Assembly: GCF_003337715.1 (NCBI RefSeq)
Contig: NZ_QPIX01000006.1
Span: 62,001 to 126,000, forward strand
Origin: Ciceribacter lividus
GTDB taxonomy: Bacteria > Pseudomonadota > Alphaproteobacteria > Rhizobiales > Rhizobiaceae
Length of the DNA: 64,000 bases
Reading direction: 5' to 3'
The position numbers were made by a program, and so were the translations under genes. Below the pieces are notes generated by a model. That model was not told the DNA's origin. It did not search any database and saw only the letters and a program-made list of their open reading frames with translations. Positions 35,213 through 45,630 of the stretch are shown one piece after another. Within the stretch, counting starts at the first letter, position 1. The number at the start of each line of letters is the position of its first letter.

Positions 35213-37468
35213 ATGGATCCCATGCGCATTATCGAGAATTTCAACGGCAACTGGCTCTTTCGCCACGGCTTCGAGCCGGCGCGCGTCTCCGCCCTGCAGG
35301 AGGGCGAGACCGTTCGTCTGCCGCACAGCGCCGTCGAATTGCCGTACAACTATTTCGACGAGACCGAATACCAGAAGCCGTTCACCTACCAGAAGGTCCT
35401 CGCCTGGCGGCCGGAGTTCGAGGGCCGCGAGGTTTCGCTCGTCTTCGATGCCGCCATGGCCGACAGCGTCGTCTACCTGAATGGACACGAGATCGTCGCG
35501 CACAAGGACGGCTACACACCGTTCGAGGCCCGGCTCACGCCGCATCTCGTGCGCGGTGACAACCTCATCACTGTCAAGGTCGACGGTTCGGAGAACCCGG
35601 AAATCCCGCCCTTCGGCGGCCAGATCGACTATCTCTGCTATGCCGGCATCTATCGCGACGTCTGGCTGAAGGTCGCAAGCCCCGTCTCGATCGGGAACGT
35701 CAAGATCGAGACGCCGGATGCGCTCGCGGAAAAGAAGAGCGTCACCGCGCGCGCCTTCCTCGCCAACCCGGAAGATCGGTCCTTCTCCGGCACCCTGACC
35801 GCGACAATCACCGACAGGAGCGGAACCGAGATCGCGTCTGCGTCTGTGGCACTGGACGGCAGAGAAGCGCTCCTCACCTTCTCCGATCTCGCCGGCATCG
35901 CGCTCTGGGACATCGACAATCCGACGCTCTACACACTGTCCCTGACGCTTGAGACCGAGCACGGCGAGGACACGTTCGCACAGCGCTTCGGCTTCCGTAC
36001 CGCCCGCTTCACACCGGACGGTTTTTTGCTGAACGACAAGCCGCTGAAGCTGCGCGGGCTCAATCGCCACCAGTCCTGGCCGCACACGGGCTATGCCATG
36101 GGCCGGCGCGCCCAGGAGAAGGATGCCGACATCCTGAAACACGAGCTCGCCTGCAACATCGTGCGTACCTCGCACTATCCGCAGTCGAAGTGGTTCCTCG
36201 ATCGCTGCGACGAGATCGGCCTCCTCGTCTTCGAGGAAATCCCCGGTTGGCAGCATATCGGCGGCAAGGCCTGGCAGCAGGAATCGATCGAGAACGTCCG
36301 CCGCATGATCGAACGCGACTGGAACCATCCCTCGATCATCATCTGGGGCGTTCGCATCAACGAGAGCCAGGACAATCACGATTTCTATGCCGAGACGAAC
36401 CGGCTCGCCCGTGAACTCGACCCGACGCGCCAGACCGGCGGCGTGCGCTTCATCACCAATTCGGAGCTGCTCGAAGACGTCTATACGATGAACGATTTCA
36501 TCCTCGGCAACGAGGAACTGCCCGGCAACAATCGCGGGCGCGTCGTCTTGCGGGACCGGGTCGAGACGACCGGTATCACCCGGCCGATCCCGTACATGAT
36601 CACCGAATATAACGGCCACATGTACCCGACCAAGCGCTTCGACCAGGAGCAACGCCAGGCCGAGCACGTGACGCGCCATCTGCTGGTGCTCAACGCAGCG
36701 GCGGGTGACGGCAACATCTCCGGGTCCACCGGCTGGTGCATGTTCGACTACAACACCCACAAGGACTTCGGTTCGGGCGACCGCATCTGCTATCACGGCG
36801 TCCTCGACATGTACCGTATCCCGAAACTGGCGGCCTATGCCTATGCGAGCCAGGGCGATCCGGAAAGGAACGTCGTGCTGCAGCCGGTCACCTTCTGGGC
36901 GCGCGGAGAGCGCAATATCGGCGGCGTGCTGCCACTGATCATCCTCACCAATTGCGATTATGTCGACGTCAAGTTCGGCGAATGGCCGGCAAAGCGCGTC
37001 TATCCGGACAAGGAGAACTACCCACACCTTCCGCACCCGCCGGTCGTCCTCGACCTGCGGACCGTCACGCAGGAGGAATTCGGCTCCTGGGGCCGCGTCT
37101 GGCGCGAGGGAACGATCACCGGCTATCTCGACGGCAAGGTGGTCAAGACGCTGGTTCTGCCTGCCGATCCGGCTCCCGCGACTCTGGAGGTCAAGGCGGA
37201 CGACACGGCGCTACGCGCCGGTGAAAAGGATGCGGTGCGCGTCGTCGTCCGCGCCCTCGACCAGTGTGGCAACCTGCTTCCCTATTTCGAGGAGCCGGTC
37301 TCGCTTGCCCTTTCGGGTCCGGGCCGTATCATCGGCCCGGCGGACCATACGTTGAAGGGTGGCGCCACGGGGTTCTGGGTGGAGGCCGGGGACGAGCAGG
37401 GCAGCATCGAACTTGTCGTCGCGAGCCGCCGCTTTGCACCTCAGTCCGTCACCTTCACCGTCAGCTGA
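35213..37468 (+). CDS. Glycoside hydrolase family 2 (beta-galactosidase/beta-glucuronidase type)
   Basis: A 751-aa cytoplasmic GH2 enzyme. The order is an N-terminal sugar-binding jelly roll (about 1-160), an Ig-like domain (165-265), the TIM barrel (270-590) and a C-terminal beta domain. The acid/base glutamate is Glu384 in RINES, and the likely nucleophile is Glu465 in YMITEYNGH; the 81-residue gap fits the family. A second ATG three codons on (MRIIENF) may be the real start. It lies between the permease and ATPase genes, so it hydrolyses the imported sugar. The specificity (galactoside, glucuronide, other) cannot be read from the sequence. Confidence 0.88.
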   Translation: MDPMRIIENFNGNWLFRHGFEPARVSALQEGETVRLPHSAVELPYNYFDETEYQKPFTYQKVLAWRPEFEGREVSLVFDAAMADSVVYLNGHEIVAHKDGYTPFEARLTPHLVRGDNLITVKVDGSENPEIPPFGGQIDYLCYAGIYRDVWLKVASPVSIGNVKIETPDALAEKKSVTARAFLANPEDRSFSGTLTATITDRSGTEIASASVALDGREALLTFSDLAGIALWDIDNPTLYTLSLTLETEHGEDTFAQRFGFRTARFTPDGFLLNDKPLKLRGLNRHQSWPHTGYAMGRRAQEKDADILKHELACNIVRTSHYPQSKWFLDRCDEIGLLVFEEIPGWQHIGGKAWQQESIENVRRMIERDWNHPSIIIWGVRINESQDNHDFYAETNRLARELDPTRQTGGVRFITNSELLEDVYTMNDFILGNEELPGNNRGRVVLRDRVETTGITRPIPYMITEYNGHMYPTKRFDQEQRQAEHVTRHLLVLNAAAGDGNISGSTGWCMFDYNTHKDFGSGDRICYHGVLDMYRIPKLAAYAYASQGDPERNVVLQPVTFWARGERNIGGVLPLIILTNCDYVDVKFGEWPAKRVYPDKENYPHLPHPPVVLDLRTVTQEEFGSWGRVWREGTITGYLDGKVVKTLVLPADPAPATLEVKADDTALRAGEKDAVRVVVRALDQCGNLLPYFEEPVSLALSGPGRIIGPADHTLKGGATGFWVEAGDEQGSIELVVASRRFAPQSVTFTVS

Positions 37469-37477
37469 GGTTCCGCC

Positions 37478-38566
<1,089 letters not shown>

Positions 38567-38636
38567 GCCTCACTCCCGCCCCTCGACTGAGAAACCCGGC
38601 ACCGCGGGCGACGTGTTGGCCGCGGTCGTTCCGCCG

Positions 38637-38884
38637 TTATTTCCTGCTGAATTGCCGTCGCGCCGTCCGCACGGCGGTGATCGACCGGCCGGCAAGATGG
38701 CTGATCTGGCGGACGAGCCGGAGGTCGTGGTTGATGGAGGGCACCGCAACGCCGAGGTCTGCCTGCAGACCACAGAGATCGACCACCTGTGCCTGGACTG
38801 ACACGTCGACTGCCGACACCAGCTCGTCGCAGACGAGATTGACGGCCGGGTAATCAACGCGCGCGTCAGCGCGACGCGTTGCCG
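38637..38884 (-). pseudogene. Relic of an Opp/Dpp-type peptide ABC transporter ATPase
   Basis: The minus strand between the GH2 operon and the exonuclease gene reads without stop for about 80 codons. It contains NLVCDELVSAVDVSVQAQVV followed by a decayed INHDLRLVRQISHLAG. These correspond to the Walker B/D-loop (CDEPVSALDVSVQAQV) and H-loop (ISHDLxVVRxI) of OppF/DppF-type ATPases. Walker A, the signature motif and the C-terminal part are missing; the fragment ends at a TAA and starts at the exonuclease stop. It is a decayed fragment left from a lost transporter gene. It fills most of the 322-bp gap between the two convergent operons. Confidence 0.68.
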
Positions 38885-38888
38885 AGCG

Positions 38889-40955
38889 CTACCTCTGGCT
38901 CGCCCCCTGCAAGAGCCTGTCGTAACGTTTTACCTCTGTCAGGACCTCATTGAGACGCTCGATCCCCCGGGCCTGGAGGACTTGCTTCAGTTTGATGAAA
39001 ACCTCTGCCGTGGCCAAGGTGTCGCCCATTGCCGTATGACGCTGGTTCTGGGGTAAGTCGACTCCGAGCCGGTTCACCAGATCGTCAAGCGTATGATTTT
39101 CGCTGAGCCCGAAGACGGCTGCGGACAATAGCACAGTGTCGAGGATCGGATTGACGAATCGGATGCCAAGCTCCGCTTCCCGTCGCCAAAGAAAGGCCAT
39201 GTCGAAGGGCGCATTGTGCGCGACGATCACGGCGCCCTGGGCGAAAGTGTGAAATCGCTCGACCGCTTCCTGCACGCTTGCTGCATCGACGACCATGGCA
39301 TCGGTCACGCCATGAATGGCCGAAGACGCCCGAGGGATGGAGCGTCCGGGGTTGACGAGCAGATCGAGGGTCTCGCCAGGCACGCGCTTCCCGTTGACAA
39401 TCCGCACGGCGGCAATTTGGACGATCTCGTCGCCGCGTTCTGGGAAGAGACCGGTCGTCTCGGTATCGAAGACAACGTAGGCCAGATCGTCGAGGCGCGA
39501 CTCTGCCATCCGCTCCGCCTGCGCGCGCGACAGCAGACCGAAATCATAGACCACCGAGAAGGGCGTGTCGGCGGGGGTCGCTTCGAGCTGCCGGATCGGT
39601 CGCAGGAAGACGCTGACCGAAGCATTTTCTTCCTCCCCCCCCGGAGCAAGCGTCGTCGCATGCGCGGCCAGGATCGCATTTGCCGAGAGCCCGCCCGGGC
39701 TGCCATCTACCGGTTCGGCCAGCCAACGCTCCAGCTCGGTCTCGGCGAGCGCTCGCCCCTGCCAGCCAAGACGGATCTCGGCTGCATCGCCAACCGCGCG
39801 GATTACCAGCTGAAGATCTCCAGCATTGGCCTCAGCCGCTACCTTTTGGGCGATATGGGCAAGCAGCGAGACCATGTCGAAGGCATTGCAGCGGACCGCA
39901 AGCGCGCTTGCTTCAACATCAAGGGGAATATCTTCAGACGACAGTAGCCTGCGAAGGCTCGCCGCCAGTTCGCGGGCGTCGACCGGAGCCATTGGCCAGC
40001 CGTCGGCACGACAGCTGTCGAACCGGCTCGCGAGATCGGCAAGGATCGCATCAAGCTGCTCAACTTCATCCTTCATCGCTGCCGGCGAAAGTGTTCCGTC
40101 GTCGTCGGCCCCAATTCGAGCCGCGAGCGCGCTGACGGTCGGGCGAACATGCTCGAAGATCTCGCTCAGCAACACGTCGCGCCGTGCGTAGGCTTCAACC
40201 TCTCCCGTTACATCGCGCAGCGTCATGACATAGGCCGCGGCATCCCCGCCATTGTCGTGGGCAAGCCGCATCCGCCCGGCCAGGCGCCTGGAGCCGCATG
40301 GGCTGTTGCAGACGAACTCAACGATGGAGCCCGGCTGTGCTGATTCGAGCAGGCGCTGATGCACCTGGCGAATGGCGCCATCGTTCAGATAATCGAAGAG
40401 GTTCTTTCCGAGACAAACGGGGGTTTTCGGCCCGGACAACATCCGATGGGCCACACTGTTATAGAAGACGATGTGATGCCGACCGGTGCACAGGAGCACC
40501 GCGGGCGGCACATCGGACAGTAGGTGTTCTAGCTTGTTCTTGTCCGATGCAAGTCGGGCCGTTTCCCGCGCCACCGTCTCGGCAAGTGAATTGCGGCTCT
40601 CCGAAAGCGTCGCCGTAGCCGAGGCCGCGGCCTCAGCCAGATCACCCAGATACCGGGCCTGAGCCGCGTCAATCTCGTCCGCCACATCCGCATGCGTGCG
40701 CACGCGCAGGGCCCAGGCCAGTTGCTCCATGGGACGCGCCAGATAGGTATCGAACAGGAACCAGACGCCGGCAACGAGCGCAATGATGCCGAAGACGGCG
40801 ACCACCGCGCCCTGAACAAAGGCATTGAGCATATCGGGACTGCCCTGCCGGTGATATCCGAACCACAGGCCGATCCCGAGCGCCGCAATCGAGCCGAGGG
40901 CGATGGCGACGAAGAAGAGAAGGATGCGACCGCGCAGTCCGATTCTCATGATCAC
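38889..40955 (-). CDS. Membrane-anchored DnaQ-type 3'-5' exonuclease with degenerate sensor-kinase module
   Basis: The 688-aa product has two N-terminal membrane segments (about 10-30 and 46-68), a HAMP-like helix, a coiled region and a PAS-like domain (about 145-260). A helical part follows (EHVRPTVSAL could be a decayed H-box), then an ATPase-like region lacking clear N/G boxes. The C-terminal 185 residues are a DEDDh exonuclease with VFDTETTG, HNAPFDMAFL and HTAMGDTLAT. Similar exonucleases stand beside ActP-type symporters in other Proteobacteria (the PA3232-PA3235 arrangement of Pseudomonas). The GTG at 40955 has GGAG 11 nt upstream; ATG 40949 is the alternative. The role in the acetate operon is unknown. 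Confidence 0.82.
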   Translation of the reverse strand: MIMRIGLRGRILLFFVAIALGSIAALGIGLWFGYHRQGSPDMLNAFVQGAVVAVFGIIALVAGVWFLFDTYLARPMEQLAWALRVRTHADVADEIDAAQARYLGDLAEAAASATATLSESRNSLAETVARETARLASDKNKLEHLLSDVPPAVLLCTGRHHIVFYNSVAHRMLSGPKTPVCLGKNLFDYLNDGAIRQVHQRLLESAQPGSIVEFVCNSPCGSRRLAGRMRLAHDNGGDAAAYVMTLRDVTGEVEAYARRDVLLSEIFEHVRPTVSALAARIGADDDGTLSPAAMKDEVEQLDAILADLASRFDSCRADGWPMAPVDARELAASLRRLLSSEDIPLDVEASALAVRCNAFDMVSLLAHIAQKVAAEANAGDLQLVIRAVGDAAEIRLGWQGRALAETELERWLAEPVDGSPGGLSANAILAAHATTLAPGGEEENASVSVFLRPIRQLEATPADTPFSVVYDFGLLSRAQAERMAESRLDDLAYVVFDTETTGLFPERGDEIVQIAAVRIVNGKRVPGETLDLLVNPGRSIPRASSAIHGVTDAMVVDAASVQEAVERFHTFAQGAVIVAHNAPFDMAFLWRREAELGIRFVNPILDTVLLSAAVFGLSENHTLDDLVNRLGVDLPQNQRHTAMGDTLATAEVFIKLKQVLQARGIERLNEVLTEVKRYDRLLQGASQR

Positions 40956-40962
40956 TGCTGTA

Positions 40963-41487
40963 TCAACTCCGTTTGCAGGCGATGTCCAGAAGTCGATCGC
41001 CAGGCGGCAGATCCGTCCAGGTCACTCCGCTGATCGTGCCGTCTTCGGCAACCTCAACATCCTTGCCCATGAGATCCGCTCGCCGGCCGCCGGCGCAGTC
41101 AAACAGGACCTTGATCCGCGCAGTCGGTTGCCAGCGGGCCGCGAGCAAGAGATCGACCATCACCTGATCGGGCAGGCTGGGATGGCGCTGCACGGTTCGC
41201 GTGTCGACGGCGCTGTATCGCGTAACCACCGGACGATAGTAGGACCACGGCCTCCAGAAAGAGCGTTGCTCATTGTTCCAGGCGACGATCACTCCGGCGG
41301 GCTGCGTTGCGACATTCCGCTCGAACCAGCTGTACTCGCTCCAGATCGCATAGCTCAGCATGCCGAGACCCGCCGCCGCAGGCACGATCCATTTCGGCAG
41401 GAGGCCACGGCTGATCCAGCGCAACCCCATTGCAACACCAGCCACGGCCACACCTGCCACGACAGCCGCAATCAACTCGAAAAACAC
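40963..41487 (-). CDS. Small membrane-anchored protein of unknown function in the symporter operon
   Basis: I do not recognise a named family. The 174-aa product starts with GTG at 41487, preceded by AAAGGA at 8 nt. It has two hydrophobic segments (FELIAAVVAGVAVAGVAMGL and WIVPAAAGLGMLSYAIW) and then a soluble domain that begins YSWFERN and ends ADLMGKDVEVAEDGTISGVTWTDLPPG. The gene lies between the DUF294 protein and the exonuclease with only 13- and 7-bp spacers, so it belongs to the operon. Longer reading to 41565 would overlap the DUF294 gene and is unlikely. Confidence 0.75.
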   Translation of the reverse strand: MFFELIAAVVAGVAVAGVAMGLRWISRGLLPKWIVPAAAGLGMLSYAIWSEYSWFERNVATQPAGVIVAWNNEQRSFWRPWSYYRPVVTRYSAVDTRTVQRHPSLPDQVMVDLLLAARWQPTARIKVLFDCAGGRRADLMGKDVEVAEDGTISGVTWTDLPPGDRLLDIACKRS

Positions 41488-41500
41488 GACATCTAATCCT

Positions 41501-43327
41501 TTATGCGGGCGCTCGTCCGCTGTTGGCGAGCGCCGATTGCATTGTTCTGACAACGACGAACGCATCCCGCAGATGGGAGCGCTCGAAGTCTCCGTAGTCG
41601 TAAGGAGCGAGATAGTTGTCCGGTTTGAGCCCCGCCTTTACCTGGTTCTTCTGATTACGCAGCCTCATTTCGGCGATCAGATCATAGGCGGCAATCAAGT
41701 CGCGTGCACCCGCACTGGAGATGACGCCGCTTGCCTCGGCCGCCAGCAGCCTAGCACGCGTATTGACCGGCGGTAACCGCCCCATGAGGCTGTAGACCCG
41801 CCCCAGATCGACGACCGGCACGACGCCGTTGTGCTTCATGTCGATATGGTTGCGATGATCCCCGCTGCGGATCGTCGCAAAGCCACGCAGGAGGCCGAGG
41901 GGGGGCGCGTGCTTGAGGGAATTGCTGACCATATGAGCGACGAAGATCGAATTGCGACTGGCCTTATCGAGAACCTCCGCCTGCAGATCGCGGAACAGCG
42001 TTCCCGTGCCAGCTATGGGTCTCAAGTCAAACATGACGCTGGCGAGCATCTGCGCCATGGGTTCCGGGGCCTCGACCCAGCCGAAGAAATAGCCCCGCCA
42101 TACATGCACCGGCTGGCACCAGCGTGGATTGGTCGCCATCATGTCACCGGGGCAATAGACATAACCGCACGCATCAAGACCGTCGCTGACCCGGCGGGCA
42201 AGCTTTTCAAACCACGGCCGCTGACTCTCGACGAAGCTGTCATCGATAAAGATACAGTTGTCCTGGTCGCTGACGCCGGTCTGCTCTTGGCGCCCCTGGC
42301 TGCCGCAGGCAAGCCAGAGATAGGGCACAGGCGGCGGACCAAGCTCGCGTTCGGCGAGCACGATCAGACGACGGGTCACGGCGTCCGCAACATCCGTAAT
42401 GAGGCGTGTCACCACCTCATGCGCCTGGTTCCCGCCGACCAACTGCACCAGGAGTTGTGGAATGCGGTCGGTGATCTGGCGCAATTCGGACACGTGTTCG
42501 GCGGCGGCGATCTCGCCGATCATAAGAGCCGACGTCGTCGCCTGAAAGCGGGTCAGGTCCGTCTGCGTGACGATCCCCACCAAACGGTCGCTGTCCACCA
42601 CCGGCAAGTGTCCGACGCCATGCTCCAGCATGAAATTGAGCACATCCGAACCGAGCGCATCTTCGGTCAGCCCAAGTGGCTGCCGCGTCATCACGGCCGA
42701 GACGGGTGTCGTGGCTGGATCAAGGCCCTCGGCGACGACCCGCGACGCGAGGTCACGGGTGGTGATGAGGCCGACAAAACGATCCTTCTCCACCACTCCG
42801 AGGCTGGAGACCTTCCGGTCCCGCATGAGTTCGGCGGCTTGACGGACACTGTCCCCAGGAGAACAGACGAGCACCGGCTTGGACATGAGGTCGCCGATCT
42901 TGCGCAGCGCCATTTCGCTACGCCTGACGTCGGCGACCCGACCGCGGGTGAAGAACCGGGCGTAGACCGGCTGCTCGCTCATCAACCGCTTGAATTCGTA
43001 CGCCGGCAGGATCAGCAAGAGAAGATCTGTCAGTGCCCGTGCGCTGGTCACGGCGAGCCCATCGACCATCAGTCCGCGCTCACCGAAGGAATTGCGGGCG
43101 GAAAGCTGCGAGATGACGGTGCCGGACGAATCCCTTACCTCGACGCTGCCGTCCATCACCAGGAAAAGGCCGGGTAGCAGCTCACCGTGGGCATACACTT
43201 CCGCGCCGGCTGTCAACTTCTTGCAGACGAAGCGTCCGGCGACACGCTCCAGTTCCGCGCGCGGCAGGCTGTCGTAGGGGTGAACGGTCTCGAGAAACTT
43301 CAGGATATCAGAGGTGGCTGCAGCCAT
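41501..43327 (-). CDS. cNMP-binding/CBS/DUF294 nucleotidyltransferase-like regulator
   Basis: A 608-aa soluble protein with a cyclic-nucleotide-binding-like domain (about 1-140, with FGERGLMVDG), a pair of CBS domains (about 148-270, GLITTRDL and GIVTQTDL), and a GlnD-like nucleotidyltransferase domain (GSQGRQEQTGVSDQDN near residues 340-360) with the DUF294 C-terminal domain (to 600). Proteins of this layout regularly accompany ActP-type symporters and are thought to sense energy or nucleotide state. Located 91 bp after actP and separated from it by a strong hairpin. Enzyme activity has not been established for the family. Confidence 0.88.
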   Translation of the reverse strand: MAAATSDILKFLETVHPYDSLPRAELERVAGRFVCKKLTAGAEVYAHGELLPGLFLVMDGSVEVRDSSGTVISQLSARNSFGERGLMVDGLAVTSARALTDLLLLILPAYEFKRLMSEQPVYARFFTRGRVADVRRSEMALRKIGDLMSKPVLVCSPGDSVRQAAELMRDRKVSSLGVVEKDRFVGLITTRDLASRVVAEGLDPATTPVSAVMTRQPLGLTEDALGSDVLNFMLEHGVGHLPVVDSDRLVGIVTQTDLTRFQATTSALMIGEIAAAEHVSELRQITDRIPQLLVQLVGGNQAHEVVTRLITDVADAVTRRLIVLAERELGPPPVPYLWLACGSQGRQEQTGVSDQDNCIFIDDSFVESQRPWFEKLARRVSDGLDACGYVYCPGDMMATNPRWCQPVHVWRGYFFGWVEAPEPMAQMLASVMFDLRPIAGTGTLFRDLQAEVLDKASRNSIFVAHMVSNSLKHAPPLGLLRGFATIRSGDHRNHIDMKHNGVVPVVDLGRVYSLMGRLPPVNTRARLLAAEASGVISSAGARDLIAAYDLIAEMRLRNQKNQVKAGLKPDNYLAPYDYGDFERSHLRDAFVVVRTMQSALANSGRAPA

Positions 43328-43375
43328 CAGGACCCCAACGGACCGGTCGTGCGGTCGAACCTTGGTTGAGGATGG

Positions 43376-43403
43376 TGAACGGGCGGCTTTCGCCGCCCGT
43401 TCA
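43376..43403 (-). other. 12-bp hairpin with GAAA tetraloop after actP
   Basis: TGAACGGGCGGC and GCCGCCCGTTCA form a perfect 12-bp stem; on the transcribed (minus) strand the loop is GAAA, a stable GNRA tetraloop. It sits 15 nt after the actP stop. There is no T-run on the minus strand, so it probably protects the symporter mRNA from 3' decay and lowers expression of the downstream regulatory genes. Confidence 0.65.
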
Positions 43404-43418
43404 TTTGTCTATGCGATC

Positions 43419-45185
43419 TCAGTGACCGGTTGCCTGACCCGCGCCACGCGGCACGCGGATCGATTCCACCAGTTCCTGTACGTGAGCCGGCGGTGCTGCG
43501 GTCATCATCGATACGATGTAGGCCGTCGCGAAGTTCAGCAGTGCACCGATCGGACCAAAGGCTGCCGGCGGAATGCCGAACAGGTAGTTGGCAGGTACGT
43601 TCTCCAGCATGTTCGTGCCGGCGATGAAGAACCAGCCGAGATAGGTGAACAGATAGAGGCAGGTCACGATCAAGCCGACGAGCATGCCGATGGTCGCGCC
43701 GGCCGAGTTGATGCGCTTCGAGAAGATGCCCATCATCAGAACCGGGAAGATGCTCGCTGCGGCAAGGCCGAAGGCCAAGGCCACGGTCTGGGCGGCGAAG
43801 CCCGGCGGGTGGAGGCCCAGCAAGGTTGCGACCAAGATCGCGCCGGCCATGGCGACACGAGCGACCATGAGCTCGTTCTTTTCCGAAATACCCGGAACGA
43901 GCCAGTCCTTGATCAGGTCGTGGCTGATCGACGACGAGATGGCCAGCAGAAGACCCGCTGCCGTCGACAGAGCGGCTGCAAGACCGCCAGCTGCGATGAG
44001 ACCGATGACCCAGCCCGGAAGCTGCGCGATTTCCGGGTTGGCAAGAACCAGGATGTCGTTGTTGATGGTCAGCTCATTGCCGGACCAGCCACGCTCGGCC
44101 GCCTGGGCGGCAAAGCCTTCAGCCTTGTCGTTGTAATACTGTATCCGACCGTCGCCGTTCTTGTCCTCGAACTTCAGCAGACCGGTGACTTCCCAGGTCT
44201 TCATCCAGTCGGGGCGCTGTTCATAGAGGACAGCCTCGGCCTTCGGACCGTTGGGGAAGATGGTGTTGATGATGTTCAGGCGTGCCATGGCGCCGACAGC
44301 CGGAGCCGTCAGGTAGAGCAGCGCGATGAAGACCAGCGCCCAGCCAGCCGACCAGCGTGCGTCGGAGACCTTGGGAACGGTGAAGAAGCGGATGATGACG
44401 TGCGGCAGACCGGCGGTACCGATCATCAGCGACAGGGTGAACAGGGTCATGTTCAGCATGGAGCCCTGTGCGGTATAGGCGTTGAAGCCGAGGTCGGTGA
44501 CGACCTGGTCAAGCTTCTGCAACAGCGGCAGGCCTGATTCGGTATGCGTCGAGAACAGGCCGAGCCATGGCAACGGATTGCCTGTCAGTTGCATCGAGAT
44601 AAAGATGGCAGGGATCGTGTAGGCGATGATCAGCACGACATACTGGGCAACCTGTGTGTAGGTGATGCCCTTCATGCCGCCGAGAACCGCATAGGCGAAG
44701 ACGACGGCCGCGGCGATCCAGAGACCGGTCGAGGCCTCGACTTCAAGAAAGCGCGAGAATGCGACGCCGGCACCGGTCATCTGGCCGATAACATAGGTTG
44801 TCGAGATGATGATCAGGCAGATGACCGCGACAAGTCGCGCGCTCTGGCTGTAGAAACGGTCGCCGATGAATTGCGGCACGGTATACTTGCCGAACTTGCG
44901 CAGGTAAGGCGCCAGCAGCAGTGCAAGCAGAACGTAGCCGCCGGTCCAGCCCATCAGGTAGGTGGAGTTGGCATATCCAACGCCGGCGATCAGGCCAGCC
45001 ATGGAGATGAACGACGCCGCAGACATCCAGTCCGCAGCCGTCGCCATGCCGTTCAGCACGGGATGAACGCCGCGGTTTGCGGCGTAGAATTCAGCAGTGG
45101 AGCCGGCGCGGCTCCAGATTGCGATACCGATGTAGAGCGCAAAGGAGGCGCCCACAATCAAAAGATTAAGGGTATACTGTTCCAT
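43419..45185 (-). CDS. ActP/VC_2705-type sodium:solute symporter
   Basis: A 588-aa polytopic membrane protein of the sodium:solute symporter family with about 13-14 segments. It starts YTLNLLIVGASFALYIGIAIW and contains the SSS motifs NGMATAADWMSAASFI and GGLAAALSTAAGLLLAISSSISHDL. The presence of a DUF4212 subunit 14 bp upstream places it in the group that transports acetate, pyruvate or other short carboxylates. A soluble insert (about residues 305-375, WMKTWEVTGLLKFEDKNGDG) resembles an EF-hand-like DKNGDGRIQ loop, an unusual element discussed in the findings. The substrate is inferred. Confidence 0.88.
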   Translation of the reverse strand: MEQYTLNLLIVGASFALYIGIAIWSRAGSTAEFYAANRGVHPVLNGMATAADWMSAASFISMAGLIAGVGYANSTYLMGWTGGYVLLALLLAPYLRKFGKYTVPQFIGDRFYSQSARLVAVICLIIISTTYVIGQMTGAGVAFSRFLEVEASTGLWIAAAVVFAYAVLGGMKGITYTQVAQYVVLIIAYTIPAIFISMQLTGNPLPWLGLFSTHTESGLPLLQKLDQVVTDLGFNAYTAQGSMLNMTLFTLSLMIGTAGLPHVIIRFFTVPKVSDARWSAGWALVFIALLYLTAPAVGAMARLNIINTIFPNGPKAEAVLYEQRPDWMKTWEVTGLLKFEDKNGDGRIQYYNDKAEGFAAQAAERGWSGNELTINNDILVLANPEIAQLPGWVIGLIAAGGLAAALSTAAGLLLAISSSISHDLIKDWLVPGISEKNELMVARVAMAGAILVATLLGLHPPGFAAQTVALAFGLAAASIFPVLMMGIFSKRINSAGATIGMLVGLIVTCLYLFTYLGWFFIAGTNMLENVPANYLFGIPPAAFGPIGALLNFATAYIVSMMTAAPPAHVQELVESIRVPRGAGQATGH

Positions 45186-45199
45186 ATGGAATGTCCGCC

Positions 45200-45457
45200 T
45201 TACTGCTCATCGACGCCGAATTCGCGGTCGATCTTGTTCATGTACATCGCGTAGTAGAAAATCAGCGCGATAAAGACGACGATCGAACCTTGCTGGGCGA
45301 ACCAGAAACCAAGGTCAGTGCCGCCGACGGCTATACCGGACAGCATGGGACGCAGCAGGATGCCGAATCCGTAAGATACGATCGCCCAGATAGCCAGACA
45401 TATGTAGATAATGCGAATATTCGCTGCCCAGTAGGCATTGGACGACTTGTCCGTCAT
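45200..45457 (-). CDS. DUF4212 small subunit of the symporter
   Basis: An 85-aa protein with two membrane spans (IRIIYICLAIWAIVSYGFGIL and FFWFAQQGSIVVFIALIFYYAMYMN-like regions) of the DUF4212 family, called the symporter small subunit. It always precedes an ActP-like large subunit, as here (14 bp). It is the first gene of the minus-strand operon; the sequence GAGGGAGGATC lies just before its ATG. It probably assists membrane insertion or gating of the transporter. Confidence 0.88.
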   Translation of the reverse strand: MTDKSSNAYWAANIRIIYICLAIWAIVSYGFGILLRPMLSGIAVGGTDLGFWFAQQGSIVVFIALIFYYAMYMNKIDREFGVDEQ

Positions 45458-45630
45458 GAATGATCCTCCCTCTGCTTTCAGACATCAACGATGCCTGAAC
45501 TCCTCCACCACGCCGCAGGACCGGACGAGCATGGTGTCGTCGGCCGTATAACCGCTCCTCAGTAATACGGACTCCCCCGCAGCATGGTCAGACTAGCCTG
45601 CCAAAGGGAACTTCCAAGCCCACGATTGGT

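Noticed and set aside
35162..37036. A 624-codon minus-strand open frame
   Set aside because: It is antisense to the GH2 gene, which has both catalytic glutamates; the antisense translation is of shadow type.
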